Origin: Nocardia carnea
GTDB taxonomy: Bacteria > Actinomycetota > Actinomycetes > Mycobacteriales > Mycobacteriaceae
Assembly: GCF_029868855.1 (NCBI RefSeq)
Contig: NZ_JARWOV010000240.1
Coordinates: 1-33,689 of the forward strand
Direction of reading: 5' to 3'
DNA length: 33,689 nucleotides
Under the pieces are notes generated by a model that saw only the letters and a list, made by a program, of their open reading frames with translations, searched no databases and was not told the DNA's origin. Positions 8,110-16,563 of this stretch are shown here, one piece after another. How positions within the stretch are numbered: position 1 is the stretch's first letter; each line of letters begins with the position of its first letter. Made by a program: the position numbers and the translations under genes.

Positions 8110-9678
8110 CTAATTTCCGGAATCCGGAGTCCACTGCTGGAGTACCTGCCGGTCACGCGCACAGGCGGCCAGCCGGCCGGGCTGTCCGGAGGTGGCGCGG
8201 CGCAGCGCGGTCTCGAGCTCGGCGACGCGCCGATCCACGGCCAGCATCCGGTCCGCAGCCGACCGGACCATATCGTCGGAGAGTTCCGTTTCGGCCTCCA
8301 CCAGCGCGGTTACCGCGCGCTGCTCGAGCTGGGCCTTCACATTGGCTATGGCGTCCACGACCCATTGCCGCAGGTGGTCCCGGTCGGCGAGCTGGCGGCG
8401 GGCGCGCACCACCCAGGCCGCCGCACCGGCACCGAGCAGCAGGGTCACCGGGATCGTGGCCACGTCGAGGGCAGGCACCAGCGCCAGCGGCGAAACCAGC
8501 AGACGCCCCAGCCCCACCCCGGCCGACGCGCCGACAACGATCATGAGGTGATCTTCGACACCCCGGCCGCGGGGTTGCGGATCCGGGCCGAGTGTGGGAG
8601 TCGGATCGTGCCGGTAGACCGGGGCCCGGTCCGGCATACCGGCCCCGGCGGTGGGCGTGGCTGCGGCCGCGCGCGCCCGCAGCTCGGTGATCCGGGCGGC
8701 GATATCGCGATCGACCGTATCGGTCAGCGCCGCCACCGCGGACCGCAGCCGCTCGGGGAAACTGGCTCGCCCCGCGCGATCCAGGCGGTCGAGCTCGGTG
8801 CGGGCTTCGGCGTGCAGCGCGCGGACCCGGTGGCCCACCTGGGTCAGCAGATCCATCCGCGCCAGATTGAGCTGGGCGCGCAGCGTGGAGACCGCGACCG
8901 CCCGCCCGCCGTCACGTTCGGCGAGCAGTCGCGCGCGTTCTGCCCGCAGCATTTCGGCTTCGCTGCCCGCGGTAAGCGACGCCTCCTCCTGCGCGATCCG
9001 GTCGAGAGTCTGGGCCACCACCTGGACGGCAGCGGCGGCCCGGCGGGTGTCGACGGTGGTGGTATCGGTGGTGAGGGCGGCCAGGCGGGCATGCAGCGAG
9101 GCGAGACCGGATCGGTCGAGCAGCGTCGAGTCCGCGGCCGTCCGGGCGGCGAGCGCCAGCCGCGCGGATACCGGCACGATCTCGCACTCCAGCCCGGCGG
9201 TGGCGAGGAGTTCGGCGCTGCGGTCGCGGACCAGCTGCCAGTCGAGGTGGGCGTGAGTGCCGTTCAGTACCAGCAGTACCCGGCTACCGGTCGCGCTCAG
9301 CCGGCGGACGAGATCGAGTTCGGTGGCACCGATCACCACACCGGCGTCCAGGACCAGCACGGTGACCGAGCCCGGGGCGGCGCCGGCCGGGTCGGCCGAC
9401 GGCGCGCTCAGTTCTATCCGGGGTTCGAAGCGGGCGAGTTCGGTGCGCAACAAGGTGGTGTTCGCGTCGTCGGGGCCCAGCAGCCGGACCTCCGCGTTGT
9501 TCCCGGCGACGGTCATGGTGTCGAGCAGGGCCATCCCCTGGGGGTTCCAGCGGCGCACCACAGCGGCGACGGGGTCGGGAAACAGCGCCGGGCGCGCACC
9601 GGAGGGCGCGGCAGCCGCAGCGGTGGAACCCGCCGCCGGCCCCGGGTAGGAGTCCGACCCGGGGTCAGAGTCCGACAC
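8110..9678 (-). CDS. degenerate dynamin-like GTPase partner with membrane hairpin (Rv0210-like)
   Basis: Protein of 522 residues. The N-terminal part looks like a GTPase fold with strands such as VTVLVLDAGVV and SRVLLVLNGT, but no P-loop remains and the usual NKxD position reads LNGTHAH, so nucleotide binding is doubtful. Residues about 190-330 are long charged helices (AEMLRAERARLLAERDGG). About residues 380-430 hold two membrane helices (IVVGASAGVGLGRLL and IPVTLLLGAGAAAWVV), followed by more helices. This layout resembles the second member of two-gene bacterial dynamin-like pairs. GTG 9678 overlaps the upstream gene by 14 bases, so the two are co-translated. I recall the pair before pckA as Rv0209-Rv0210 in M. 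tuberculosis. The dynamin assignment is inference; a generic membrane-associated coiled-coil protein is the alternative. Confidence 0.8.
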   Translation of the reverse strand: MSDSDPGSDSYPGPAAGSTAAAAAPSGARPALFPDPVAAVVRRWNPQGMALLDTMTVAGNNAEVRLLGPDDANTTLLRTELARFEPRIELSAPSADPAGAAPGSVTVLVLDAGVVIGATELDLVRRLSATGSRVLLVLNGTHAHLDWQLVRDRSAELLATAGLECEIVPVSARLALAARTAADSTLLDRSGLASLHARLAALTTDTTTVDTRRAAAAVQVVAQTLDRIAQEEASLTAGSEAEMLRAERARLLAERDGGRAVAVSTLRAQLNLARMDLLTQVGHRVRALHAEARTELDRLDRAGRASFPERLRSAVAALTDTVDRDIAARITELRARAAAATPTAGAGMPDRAPVYRHDPTPTLGPDPQPRGRGVEDHLMIVVGASAGVGLGRLLVSPLALVPALDVATIPVTLLLGAGAAAWVVRARRQLADRDHLRQWVVDAIANVKAQLEQRAVTALVEAETELSDDMVRSAADRMLAVDRRVAELETALRRATSGQPGRLAACARDRQVLQQWTPDSGN

Positions 9679-10786
9679 TGCTCATCCGTTCCCATACCCG
9701 GACATAGCCGTTGTGCACGCGTACCGCGGCCCGCCTGGCGGCGGGGGACAGATCACTGGCGACCACCGCCCGCCACCGGATGGCACGAGCCAGGGCGTCG
9801 TCGGCATCTTCGGGCTCGAAACGGGGATAACCTGCCGCCAGATGCGATACCGCGGGATCGACCAGCCCACCGCACAGGCCCAGCCAACTCGCCTCGTCGG
9901 AATTCAGATATTCGGTGATCAGCGCCCGCGCCCGGCTGGTGCCCTGGGGAACTGCCCGCGCCGCCAGCCGGGTCAGTTCGTCGACCAGCGCACCGGCCCG
10001 CCGGGATATCGCCTGCTGATAGCGCAGCCCGAGCAGCCGGGCCACCGGCTCGATCCCGCTCACCGTGTTCAGGATCTGCAGCATCGTCTGTGGTGCGAGA
10101 TCCGGTTCGCGTTCGAGCGCCGCCAGTACGCAGGCGATCCCGTAGAGATCCCAGCGTTCGAGCAGATCCGCCCGTTCCTCGGTATCGGGACCCGCGGCCG
10201 GGGAGACGAACGCCTCGGCCGATACCGCCGACAGGGAGCGGTTACCGGCGTGCCGGCGCAGCAGCGCCAGATCCGTTTCGCGCAGCGCACCGGCCACAGT
10301 TCGCGCGGCCAGGCTTCCGACGATCGGGAAGGCCGGCAGCCCGAATGCCCGGGAGAACTGTTCCGCGGCCGCTACCGCGTCGGCCCAGCCGGTGCCGATC
10401 GCGTCGGATTTGTTCACCACCACCAGCGTGCGCTCCGGCGGCAGCGATCCCAGGATCCGCCGGTCACCCGGCGACGGGGTACTGGCCAGGACATAGATGA
10501 TGATGTCGGCGTCGAGAACGGGGTCCGGGAAACCGGGTTCGTCGACCGGCGCGGTCTCGGCCCCGTGCTGCAGACCCAGCGCCTCGGCCACCGTGGTGCG
10601 CCCGGAGCGGGCGCGGCCCGCCACCTGCGCCCGCGGTAGCGACCGCCAGCGCTGGACCGCCGCCTCGATCCCGTTCGCCACTCCGGTGTCCACCCCGTCA
10701 CCCATTCGCAACGTCGAAATCATCCGCTCGAGCGGATCCGCTGCCCCCGCCTCCCGCATGTATCTGTCCGATCTTCCGACTGTCAC
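9665..10786 (-). CDS. dynamin-like GTPase with altered P-loop (Rv0209-like)
   Basis: Protein of 373 residues. A GTPase core is visible: a P-loop-like GRARSGRTT at residues 57-65 in which the invariant Lys is Arg63, a hydrophobic strand ending LDADIIIYVLAS where switch II would precede, and a clear G4 motif NKSD at 125-128. The C-terminal two thirds are helical (YQQAISRRAGALVDELTRLA). It probably binds guanine nucleotide weakly or acts as a regulatory subunit with the following gene, with which it overlaps by 14 bases. GTG 10786 is chosen because AGGGGG lies 8 bases upstream; alternatives are 10834 (longer) and ATG 10759. It is divergent from trmB. Confidence 0.8.
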   Translation of the reverse strand: MTVGRSDRYMREAGAADPLERMISTLRMGDGVDTGVANGIEAAVQRWRSLPRAQVAGRARSGRTTVAEALGLQHGAETAPVDEPGFPDPVLDADIIIYVLASTPSPGDRRILGSLPPERTLVVVNKSDAIGTGWADAVAAAEQFSRAFGLPAFPIVGSLAARTVAGALRETDLALLRRHAGNRSLSAVSAEAFVSPAAGPDTEERADLLERWDLYGIACVLAALEREPDLAPQTMLQILNTVSGIEPVARLLGLRYQQAISRRAGALVDELTRLAARAVPQGTSRARALITEYLNSDEASWLGLCGGLVDPAVSHLAAGYPRFEPEDADDALARAIRWRAVVASDLSPAARRAAVRVHNGYVRVWERMSSVGL

Positions 10787-10915
10787 CGTTCGTACCCCCT
10801 GTTCCGGTGCGCATTCTGTCAGAAGACCGCCCACAGCGCGCCGGACGCGGGCCGCGCCCGGCTACCAACGGGTAGCTGCGGCCCGGTCCGGTGCGTCCCG
10901 GAACCGGCCATGCGG

Positions 10916-10927
10916 GACAATAGGGCT
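10916..10927 (+). promoter_or_regulatory. probable leaderless -10 hexamer for trmB
   Basis: GACAAT at 10916-10921 (A at position 2, T at position 6) ends 6 bases before GTG 10928. It favours this start over ATG 10910. Confidence 0.35.
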
Positions 10928-11728
10928 GTGAACGACGCCGTGCACCCCAGCCCCGAGTCCGTTCCGGTGACCCTTTCGGATACCTCCGGTGGCGCCGGAG
11001 GCCCTCGTCGGCACCGGACCGGTTCCCGGCTCTACCCGCGGGTCACCAGTTTCCGGTCCCGGCGCGGCGCACTCACTCCCAACCAGCAGAAATCCTGGGA
11101 TCGTACTTGGCCGCTGATCGGCCGCGAGGTGGCCGACGAACCACTCGACGCCGACGCCTGGTTCGGGCGGCCCGCACCGCTGGTCATCGAGATCGGCTGC
11201 GGAACCGGTACCGCGACCGCCGAGATGGCGCAGGCCGAACCGCATCTGAACCTGATCGGTATCGAGGTCTATCAACCGGGCCTGGCGCAGCTCGTCCAGC
11301 GGATCGAACGCGACGAGATCGGTAATATCCGGCTGCTGCGCGGCGATGCGGTAGATGTGCTGGAGAACATGATTGCTCCCGGATCGCTGACCGGGGTGCG
11401 GGTGTTCTTCCCGGACCCCTGGCCCAAGGCGCGCCACCACAAGCGCCGGCTGTTGCAGCCGGCCACCGTCGCCCTCATCGCCGACCGGCTGCGGCCGGGC
11501 GGAGTGCTGCACGTGGCCACCGACCACGCCGATTACGCCGAGCACATCGCGGCAGTCGGCGCGGCAGAGCCCCTGCTCGTCGGCTTGAACGAGACCACCG
11601 GCGGGGTGAGTGCACAGCATCGGGAATCGGCGCCGATCGGGTTCGAACGGCCCGTCACCAAGTTCGAGAGCAAGGCACATCGGGCCGGAAGTGCGATCAA
11701 CGAGTTCATATGGGGCAAGATCGAATGA
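10928..11728 (+). CDS. trmB: tRNA (guanine-N7)-methyltransferase
   Basis: Methylates N7 of guanine 46 in the variable loop of tRNA using S-adenosylmethionine. Of 266 residues, the first 35 or so are a variable, disordered extension. Then come LYPRVTSFRSRRGALTPNQQ, SAM motif I VIEIGCGTGTATAEMA, IGIEVYQPGL, the TrmB signature RVFFPDPWPKARHHKRR, and VATDHADYAEHI. The C-terminal VTKFESKAHRAG is also typical of the family. First gene of an operon: its stop overlaps the ATG of the next gene (ATGA at 11725), and mmpL3 follows. I recall the same order in mycobacteria. ATG 10910 is an alternative start adding 6 residues. Confidence 0.96.
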   Translation: MNDAVHPSPESVPVTLSDTSGGAGGPRRHRTGSRLYPRVTSFRSRRGALTPNQQKSWDRTWPLIGREVADEPLDADAWFGRPAPLVIEIGCGTGTATAEMAQAEPHLNLIGIEVYQPGLAQLVQRIERDEIGNIRLLRGDAVDVLENMIAPGSLTGVRVFFPDPWPKARHHKRRLLQPATVALIADRLRPGGVLHVATDHADYAEHIAAVGAAEPLLVGLNETTGGVSAQHRESAPIGFERPVTKFESKAHRAGSAINEFIWGKIE

Positions 11729-12456
11729 TGAGCGTCAGTGAGATGGCCCCGTCCGGCGGCGAGGTTGCCGAAAGTCTGCACGAACCCGGTGGAGAGGCCG
11801 CCGGGCCCGATCCGGACAGACTCCGGCGCGTTCTGCTGGTCTGGGACGCACCCAACCTGGACATGGGTCTGGGCGCGATTCTCGGTGGCCGTCCTACTGC
11901 CGCCTACCGTCCCCGGTTCGACGCGCTGGGCCGCTGGCTGCTCGCTCGTACCGCCGAGCTTTCCGCCGGCGAGAAACAACGGGTGGAGCCGGAAGCGACG
12001 GTGTTCACCAATATCGCTCCCGGCACCGCCGATGTGGTGCGGCCGTGGGTGGAGGCGCTGCGCAATGTGGGTTATGCCGTCTTCGCCAAACCGAAGATCG
12101 ACGAAGATTCCGATGTCGACTCCGATATGCTCGGCCATATCGCACTACGCACCCGCGGGGCGGGTCTGGCCGGAATCATCGTGGCCTCGGCCGACGGCCA
12201 GGCGTTCCGCGAGCCACTCGAACAACTCGCCGCCGACGGAATCCCGGTTCAGGTACTCGGCTTCCGCGAGCACGCGAGTTGGGCCGTAACATCCGATACT
12301 CTCGAATTCGTCGACCTCGAGGACATCCCGGGTGTGTTCCGTGAACCGCTCCCGCGGGTGAGCCTCGACTCGTTGCCCGACGAGGGTGCCTGGCTGCAGC
12401 CGTTCCGGCCGCTGTCGGCGCTGCTCACCTCTCGCCCCGCACAAGGAGTCGCTTAA
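11725..12456 (+). CDS. NYN-domain (PIN-like) putative ribonuclease (Rv0207c-like)
   Basis: Protein of 243 residues with a disordered acidic N-terminus and an NYN domain. The PIN-like metal site is suggested by LLVWDAPNLDMGLG near residue 40 (first Asp and Asn), the acidic cluster DEDSDVDSDMLGHI, and IIVASADGQAFREPL, matching the SxDxDF-like motif of NYN nucleases. It probably cleaves or processes RNA, in the cytoplasm. ATG 11725 overlaps the trmB stop as ATGA, so translation is coupled; a longer frame from ATG 11710 is possible. It lies 1 base before mmpL3. Why an RNA enzyme is placed between a tRNA methylase and a mycolate flippase is not known to me. Confidence 0.85.
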   Translation: MMSVSEMAPSGGEVAESLHEPGGEAAGPDPDRLRRVLLVWDAPNLDMGLGAILGGRPTAAYRPRFDALGRWLLARTAELSAGEKQRVEPEATVFTNIAPGTADVVRPWVEALRNVGYAVFAKPKIDEDSDVDSDMLGHIALRTRGAGLAGIIVASADGQAFREPLEQLAADGIPVQVLGFREHASWAVTSDTLEFVDLEDIPGVFREPLPRVSLDSLPDEGAWLQPFRPLSALLTSRPAQGVA

Positions 12457-12457
12457 A

Positions 12458-15400
12458 GTGTTCACCCGCTGGGGCGATCTGGTCTACCGGCTGCGTTTCG
12501 CCGTCATCGGAGTCGTTGTCGCAGGGATGCTGGGGCTGGGCGCCTACGGTCTCGGGCTGGCGGATCACCTCAGTTCGAGCGGTTTGTTCGATCCGAATTC
12601 GGAGTCGGTGAAGGCCGCCGAAATCTCCGACGAGGCATTCGGCCGCGATCACAACGGTGACGTCCTGGTGCTGTACACCGCGCCCGAGGGACAGACGATC
12701 GATTCGGACCCCGCGTTCCGGGACAAGATCGTCGACAGTCTCAACCGGCTGCCGCGCGAGCACCCGGATCAGATCGCGAAGGTCAACGGCGCCTACTGGA
12801 AGTCCGAGACAGGTGAGGCCCAGCCCTCGGTCTTCGGTTCCAAGGACAAGACCAAGACGTTCGCCTCCATCGCGATCGTCGGCGACAACGACGACGAAAT
12901 GGTCCGCAACTACCGCGCCGTGAAGGATGTCTTCTTCATCGACGGGGTCGACGTGCAGGTCGCGGGCCTGCAGCCGGTCGCCGGCACGCTCAACGACACC
13001 ATGGCGCACGACCAGAAGCGGATGGAGATCCTGGCCATCCCGGCGGTCGGCATTCTGCTGTTCTTCGTTTTCGGCGGTGTGGTGGCTGCCGGGCTCCCGC
13101 TGATCGTCGGTGGTCTGACCATCATCGCCGCGAACGGCATCATCATGATGCTGACGAAATTCACCGAGGTGAACACGTTCGTCGGTGCGGTGGTTTCGAT
13201 GATCGGCCTGGGCCTGGCCATCGACTACGGGTTGTTCATCGTCAGCAGATTCCGGGAAGAGCTGGCCGAGGGTTACGACACTCGAGCCGCGGTCCGGCGT
13301 TCGGTGATGACCGCCGGGCGGACCGTCGTCTTCTCCGCGACCATGATCATCGCCAGCCTCGGCGGCCTCCTGCTGTTCCCGCAGGGCTTCCTGAAATCCA
13401 TGGCCTACGGCACCATCGCCACCGTCGCCCTGGCCGCCCTCGCGTCGATCACCCTGCTCCCCGCGATGCTGGGCGTACTGGGGCCGCGGGTGGACATGCT
13501 GAGCTTCAAGAAGATGCGCAAGACCAAATCCGCGGAGGAGGTCGAGGCCAGCCTGTGGGGCCGGGCCACCACCTGGGTCATGCAGCATCCGCTCAAGATC
13601 GCCATCCCGATCTGCATCCTGCTGCTGCTCCTGATCATCCCGGTGAAGAACCTGGCCTTCGGCGGTATGAGCGAGAAGTACCTCCCGCCGGACAACGCCA
13701 CCCGGATCGCGCAGGAGGAGTTCGACAAGACCTTCCCGCTGCGTCAGTCCGATCCGATCCAACTGGTCTTCCTCGGTGAGAACACGTCTTCCATCGCGAA
13801 GGTGCTCAAAGAGGCCGACAAGGCACCCGGTCTGGCCGATGCCGCCGGGTTCGCCGTGCCGTCGGAATCCACGACCCAGCCGAACGTGTTCCGTACCAGC
13901 GCAACACTCGTCGATTCCGACAACTACCGACCGACCGTGGACTATCTGCGGGCGATCGACGTACCGGACGATGTGACCATGCTGGTCGGCGGGCAGCCGA
14001 CGCTGCAGGGCGACAGTATCGACGCCCTGCTCGACCGGATGCCCTTGATGATCGCACTGGTGCTGCTCGTCACGACGGTGCTGATGTTCCTGACCTTCGG
14101 ATCGCTCGTGCTGCCGATCAAGGCGGCGTTGATGAGCGCACTCGGTCTCGGCTCGACCCTGGGCATCCTGACCTGGATCTTCGTCGACGGTAACGGCGCG
14201 GGATTACTGAACTTCACGCCTCAGCCGATCATGTCGCCGGTACTGGTGCTGATCATCGCGATCATCTACGGCCTGTCCACCGACTACGAGGTGTTCCTGC
14301 TCTCACGGATGGTCGAGGCTCGCGCCCAGGGCGCCTCCACGACCGAGGCAGTGCGGATCGGCACCGCGCACACCGGCCGGATCATTACCGCCGCCGCCCT
14401 CATCCTGCTGGTGGTGACGGGTGCGTTCGCGTTCTCCGACCTGGTGATGATGCAGTACATCGCCTACGGCATGATCGCCGCGCTGATCATCGACGCCACC
14501 ATTCTGCGCATGTTGCTGGTCCCCGCGACCATGAAGCTGCTCGGCGACGACTGCTGGTGGGCACCGGCCTGGATGAAGCGGATCCAGCAGAAGGTCGGTC
14601 TCGGCGAGCCGATCCTGGACGACGAACGCCCCGGTTCGGGCGATGTGGTGGACCTGGTCAAAACGACCCCGGTCACCGATCCGGTCACCATGCAGATGCC
14701 CGCGCTCGCGTCGGAGAAACAGCGCAAGACGCCGGTGCTCAAACGCAGCCGCGAGGAGATCGAGGCCGCCGCACCCACCGCACATCTCAACGCGGTTCCC
14801 AAGAGCCTGCGCAAGGGCGCCGACAAACAGGCGCCGGCCGGGTCCACACCCACCGCGCCCAAACAGTCGATGCCCACCCCGCCCGACCCCACCCGGCCGC
14901 GCGCCACCCCGCCGGCCTCGGACGAAACCGGTCGCGGTGGATCCGACGACAACCCCGCGGCACCGGGCCGGCACACCCGCCCGACAGCCGAAGAGAACCG
15001 AGCTCCCGCACACGGTCCCCAGCCGCCCGCACCGCAGAGCCCTCGCCCGCCGGCCGACGGCTCGCGAGCCGTCGATCCCGAGCGCGGCGGCGGCACCGAT
15101 TCACCCGCATCACGGCAGGGTCTACCCGGGACCGGTCCAGGCCGGGCGCCCGAGCCCGGCCGCGCCCTCGGCGCTCCAGGCCCCGGCGCCGACCGCGGCA
15201 GTGGTCCACGTCCCGTGCCGCCCGGCCCCGGCCGCGACCCGGGTTCCGGCCGGCCCGCCGGCCCAGGCGGTAACCAACCCGGCGCGGCGCTCCCCGGTAA
15301 CCAACCAGGCACTGCACGCCCCGGTAACCAGCCCGGCTCGGCGCGCCCCGCCGGCCCGTCCCAGCCGGGCGCAGGCCGGCCGGGGAATCAACCCGGCCCC

Positions 15401-16261
15401 GATCGGCCGGGAAACCAGGCAGGTCAGCAGGCCCCTCCGGGCAGTGGTGCACCCGGCCGCCCGCAAGCCGGTCCGCAGCCTGGGCGATCCGGTTTCGCGA
15501 CGCCGACCCTGCGCGGGCTCTTCGCCTCCGAACCGGTCGAGGACGCCGAGAGCCGCGAGGTATCCGGCCGCACGGTCTACCCGACCGCCGCGGACGCTCC
15601 GCCGCTGCCACCGACACCGCAGCAGGCGCGGATAAACAGTGATCCGGCAACACCCCGGCAGGACAGCTCACTGCGGCTACCCGGCCGGCCTGCCGGCCCG
15701 GCACGGCCGCAGGTACCGCCGCGTCCCGCCGGCCCGCAGCCGTCCGGCGGCAGGCTCCCTGCCGAGCCCGGGTCCGGCCGGCCACCGGCTCCACCGCGAC
15801 CGGTACAGAACCAGCGGCCGCCCGGTTATCCGGACTCGGGTCCCGCGCCGGAACAGGGTTCGCAGCCGCGCCCGCTCCCCCGCGTATCCAACCCGGGTGG
15901 AGGGGCTCCGTCCGCGCCGCAGTCCGGCCTGCCGGAGCTGCCCCGCCGCGTCCCCCGTGGCCTGCCACCGGAAACTCCGGCGCAATACCGTAATCCGGAA
16001 CCACCCGCACGACCCGCGCCGCCCGCCCGGCCGCGACCGGACAGCCTGGCCGAACAGTCCGCCGGATCGACGGGGCCGCAGCAGGACCCGGATCCCCGGG
16101 AACGCAACAGCATCGAGTCCTGGATGGCGGGCCTGCGATCGGCGCGCCGGCAGCAGGCCGGGACGCCGCCCACCGCCGACGACACGGGCCGGCATCAGCA
16201 CGGAGAAGGACGTTCGGTCAGCGTGAACGAATTGCTGCGTCGCCGTGAGGATCCGGAGTAG
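12458..16261 (+). CDS. mmpL3: MmpL3-type trehalose monomycolate flippase (RND family), long-tailed
   Basis: Inner-membrane RND transporter that moves trehalose monomycolate to the periplasm, driven by proton flow. The proton-relay pairs are present: Asp256-Tyr257 in GLGLAIDYGLFIVSRF, the same numbering as in M. tuberculosis, and Asp609-Tyr610 in IYGLSTDYEVFLLSRM. About 12 membrane helices and two periplasmic loops occupy residues 1-715. The remaining roughly 540 residues form a cytoplasmic Pro/Gly/Arg-rich tail, much longer than in M. tuberculosis (total 944 residues there, 1267 here). It includes 9-residue GNQPG repeats around 15269-15430 and ends with SVSVNELLRRRE. GTG 12458 is chosen because AAGGAG lies 9 bases upstream; a longer in-frame start at 12386 lies inside the preceding gene. 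Third gene of the trmB operon. Probably essential. Confidence 0.95.
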   Translation: MFTRWGDLVYRLRFAVIGVVVAGMLGLGAYGLGLADHLSSSGLFDPNSESVKAAEISDEAFGRDHNGDVLVLYTAPEGQTIDSDPAFRDKIVDSLNRLPREHPDQIAKVNGAYWKSETGEAQPSVFGSKDKTKTFASIAIVGDNDDEMVRNYRAVKDVFFIDGVDVQVAGLQPVAGTLNDTMAHDQKRMEILAIPAVGILLFFVFGGVVAAGLPLIVGGLTIIAANGIIMMLTKFTEVNTFVGAVVSMIGLGLAIDYGLFIVSRFREELAEGYDTRAAVRRSVMTAGRTVVFSATMIIASLGGLLLFPQGFLKSMAYGTIATVALAALASITLLPAMLGVLGPRVDMLSFKKMRKTKSAEEVEASLWGRATTWVMQHPLKIAIPICILLLLLIIPVKNLAFGGMSEKYLPPDNATRIAQEEFDKTFPLRQSDPIQLVFLGENTSSIAKVLKEADKAPGLADAAGFAVPSESTTQPNVFRTSATLVDSDNYRPTVDYLRAIDVPDDVTMLVGGQPTLQGDSIDALLDRMPLMIALVLLVTTVLMFLTFGSLVLPIKAALMSALGLGSTLGILTWIFVDGNGAGLLNFTPQPIMSPVLVLIIAIIYGLSTDYEVFLLSRMVEARAQGASTTEAVRIGTAHTGRIITAAALILLVVTGAFAFSDLVMMQYIAYGMIAALIIDATILRMLLVPATMKLLGDDCWWAPAWMKRIQQKVGLGEPILDDERPGSGDVVDLVKTTPVTDPVTMQMPALASEKQRKTPVLKRSREEIEAAAPTAHLNAVPKSLRKGADKQAPAGSTPTAPKQSMPTPPDPTRPRATPPASDETGRGGSDDNPAAPGRHTRPTAEENRAPAHGPQPPAPQSPRPPADGSRAVDPERGGGTDSPASRQGLPGTGPGRAPEPGRALGAPGPGADRGSGPRPVPPGPGRDPGSGRPAGPGGNQPGAALPGNQPGTARPGNQPGSARPAGPSQPGAGRPGNQPGPDRPGNQAGQQAPPGSGAPGRPQAGPQPGRSGFATPTLRGLFASEPVEDAESREVSGRTVYPTAADAPPLPPTPQQARINSDPATPRQDSSLRLPGRPAGPARPQVPPRPAGPQPSGGRLPAEPGSGRPPAPPRPVQNQRPPGYPDSGPAPEQGSQPRPLPRVSNPGGGAPSAPQSGLPELPRRVPRGLPPETPAQYRNPEPPARPAPPARPRPDSLAEQSAGSTGPQQDPDPRERNSIESWMAGLRSARRQQAGTPPTADDTGRHQHGEGRSVSVNELLRRREDPE
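15269..15430 (+). repeat. 27-base tandem repeat coding GNQPG-type units in mmpL3
   Basis: GGTAACCA recurs at 15269, 15296 and 15323, exactly 27 bases apart, coding GNQPGAALP, GNQPGTARP and GNQPGSARP. Degenerate copies follow (GPSQPGAGRP, GNQPGPDRP, GNQAGQQAP). It is an in-frame repeat in the disordered tail. Confidence 0.8.
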
Positions 16262-16374
16262 CAGCGGCGGGGCGTAGTTGCCGCGTCCGCGCCGAGCAGG
16301 TCCGAAGACAGAGATGACCCGCCGGACACTTCGCAGACCCGGCTCTGTTCGCCGTCATGGGCGTCGGCGGATAT

Positions 16375-16397
16375 CTTCGCCACGTTCGTCGGCGAAG
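16375..16397. terminator. hairpin, probable bidirectional terminator
   Basis: CTTCGCC (16375-16381) pairs with GGCGAAG (16391-16397) across 9 bases. It lies between two convergent genes. Confidence 0.5.
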
Positions 16398-16426
16398 TAG
16401 GTGCACACGGTTTCTCACCCTCAGTG

Positions 16427-16500
16427 TGTGATCCGGGAGTCGTCGGCCGGAGCAGCGGCGCCCAGGTGCTGGGCGCGCTGGAAGTCGAGGCCGGATCACA
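16427..16500. repeat. nested inverted repeat
   Basis: Outer arms TGTGATCCGG (16427-16436) and CCGGATCACA (16491-16500) match perfectly. Inside them GCGCCCAG (16458-16465) and CTGGGCGC (16469-16476) form an 8-base stem with a GTG loop. A terminator or a small dispersed palindromic element is possible. Confidence 0.6.
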
Positions 16501-16563
16501 CCGCCGCCGATACCGGGACGCGGCGACCAGGACGTCGGCAGGCGCAACTGGGTGATCCCGTAT

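Larger units (their letters stand above)
16262..16563. other. intergenic region between convergent genes, hairpins only
   Basis: About 300 bases between mmpL3 (plus) and the DUF1707 gene (minus). No credible coding frame was seen; short minus-strand frames here are Arg/Pro-rich. It holds the two inverted-repeat structures listed separately. Confidence 0.6.

Noticed and set aside
8062..9918. 618-codon plus-strand frame opposite the GTPase-like pair
   Set aside because: Spans two genes antisense and shows only Gly/Arg/Gln-rich composition.
14557..15635. Several long frames on both strands inside the mmpL3 tail
   Set aside because: Low-complexity GC-rich DNA keeps all frames open; none has a start signal or recognisable domain.
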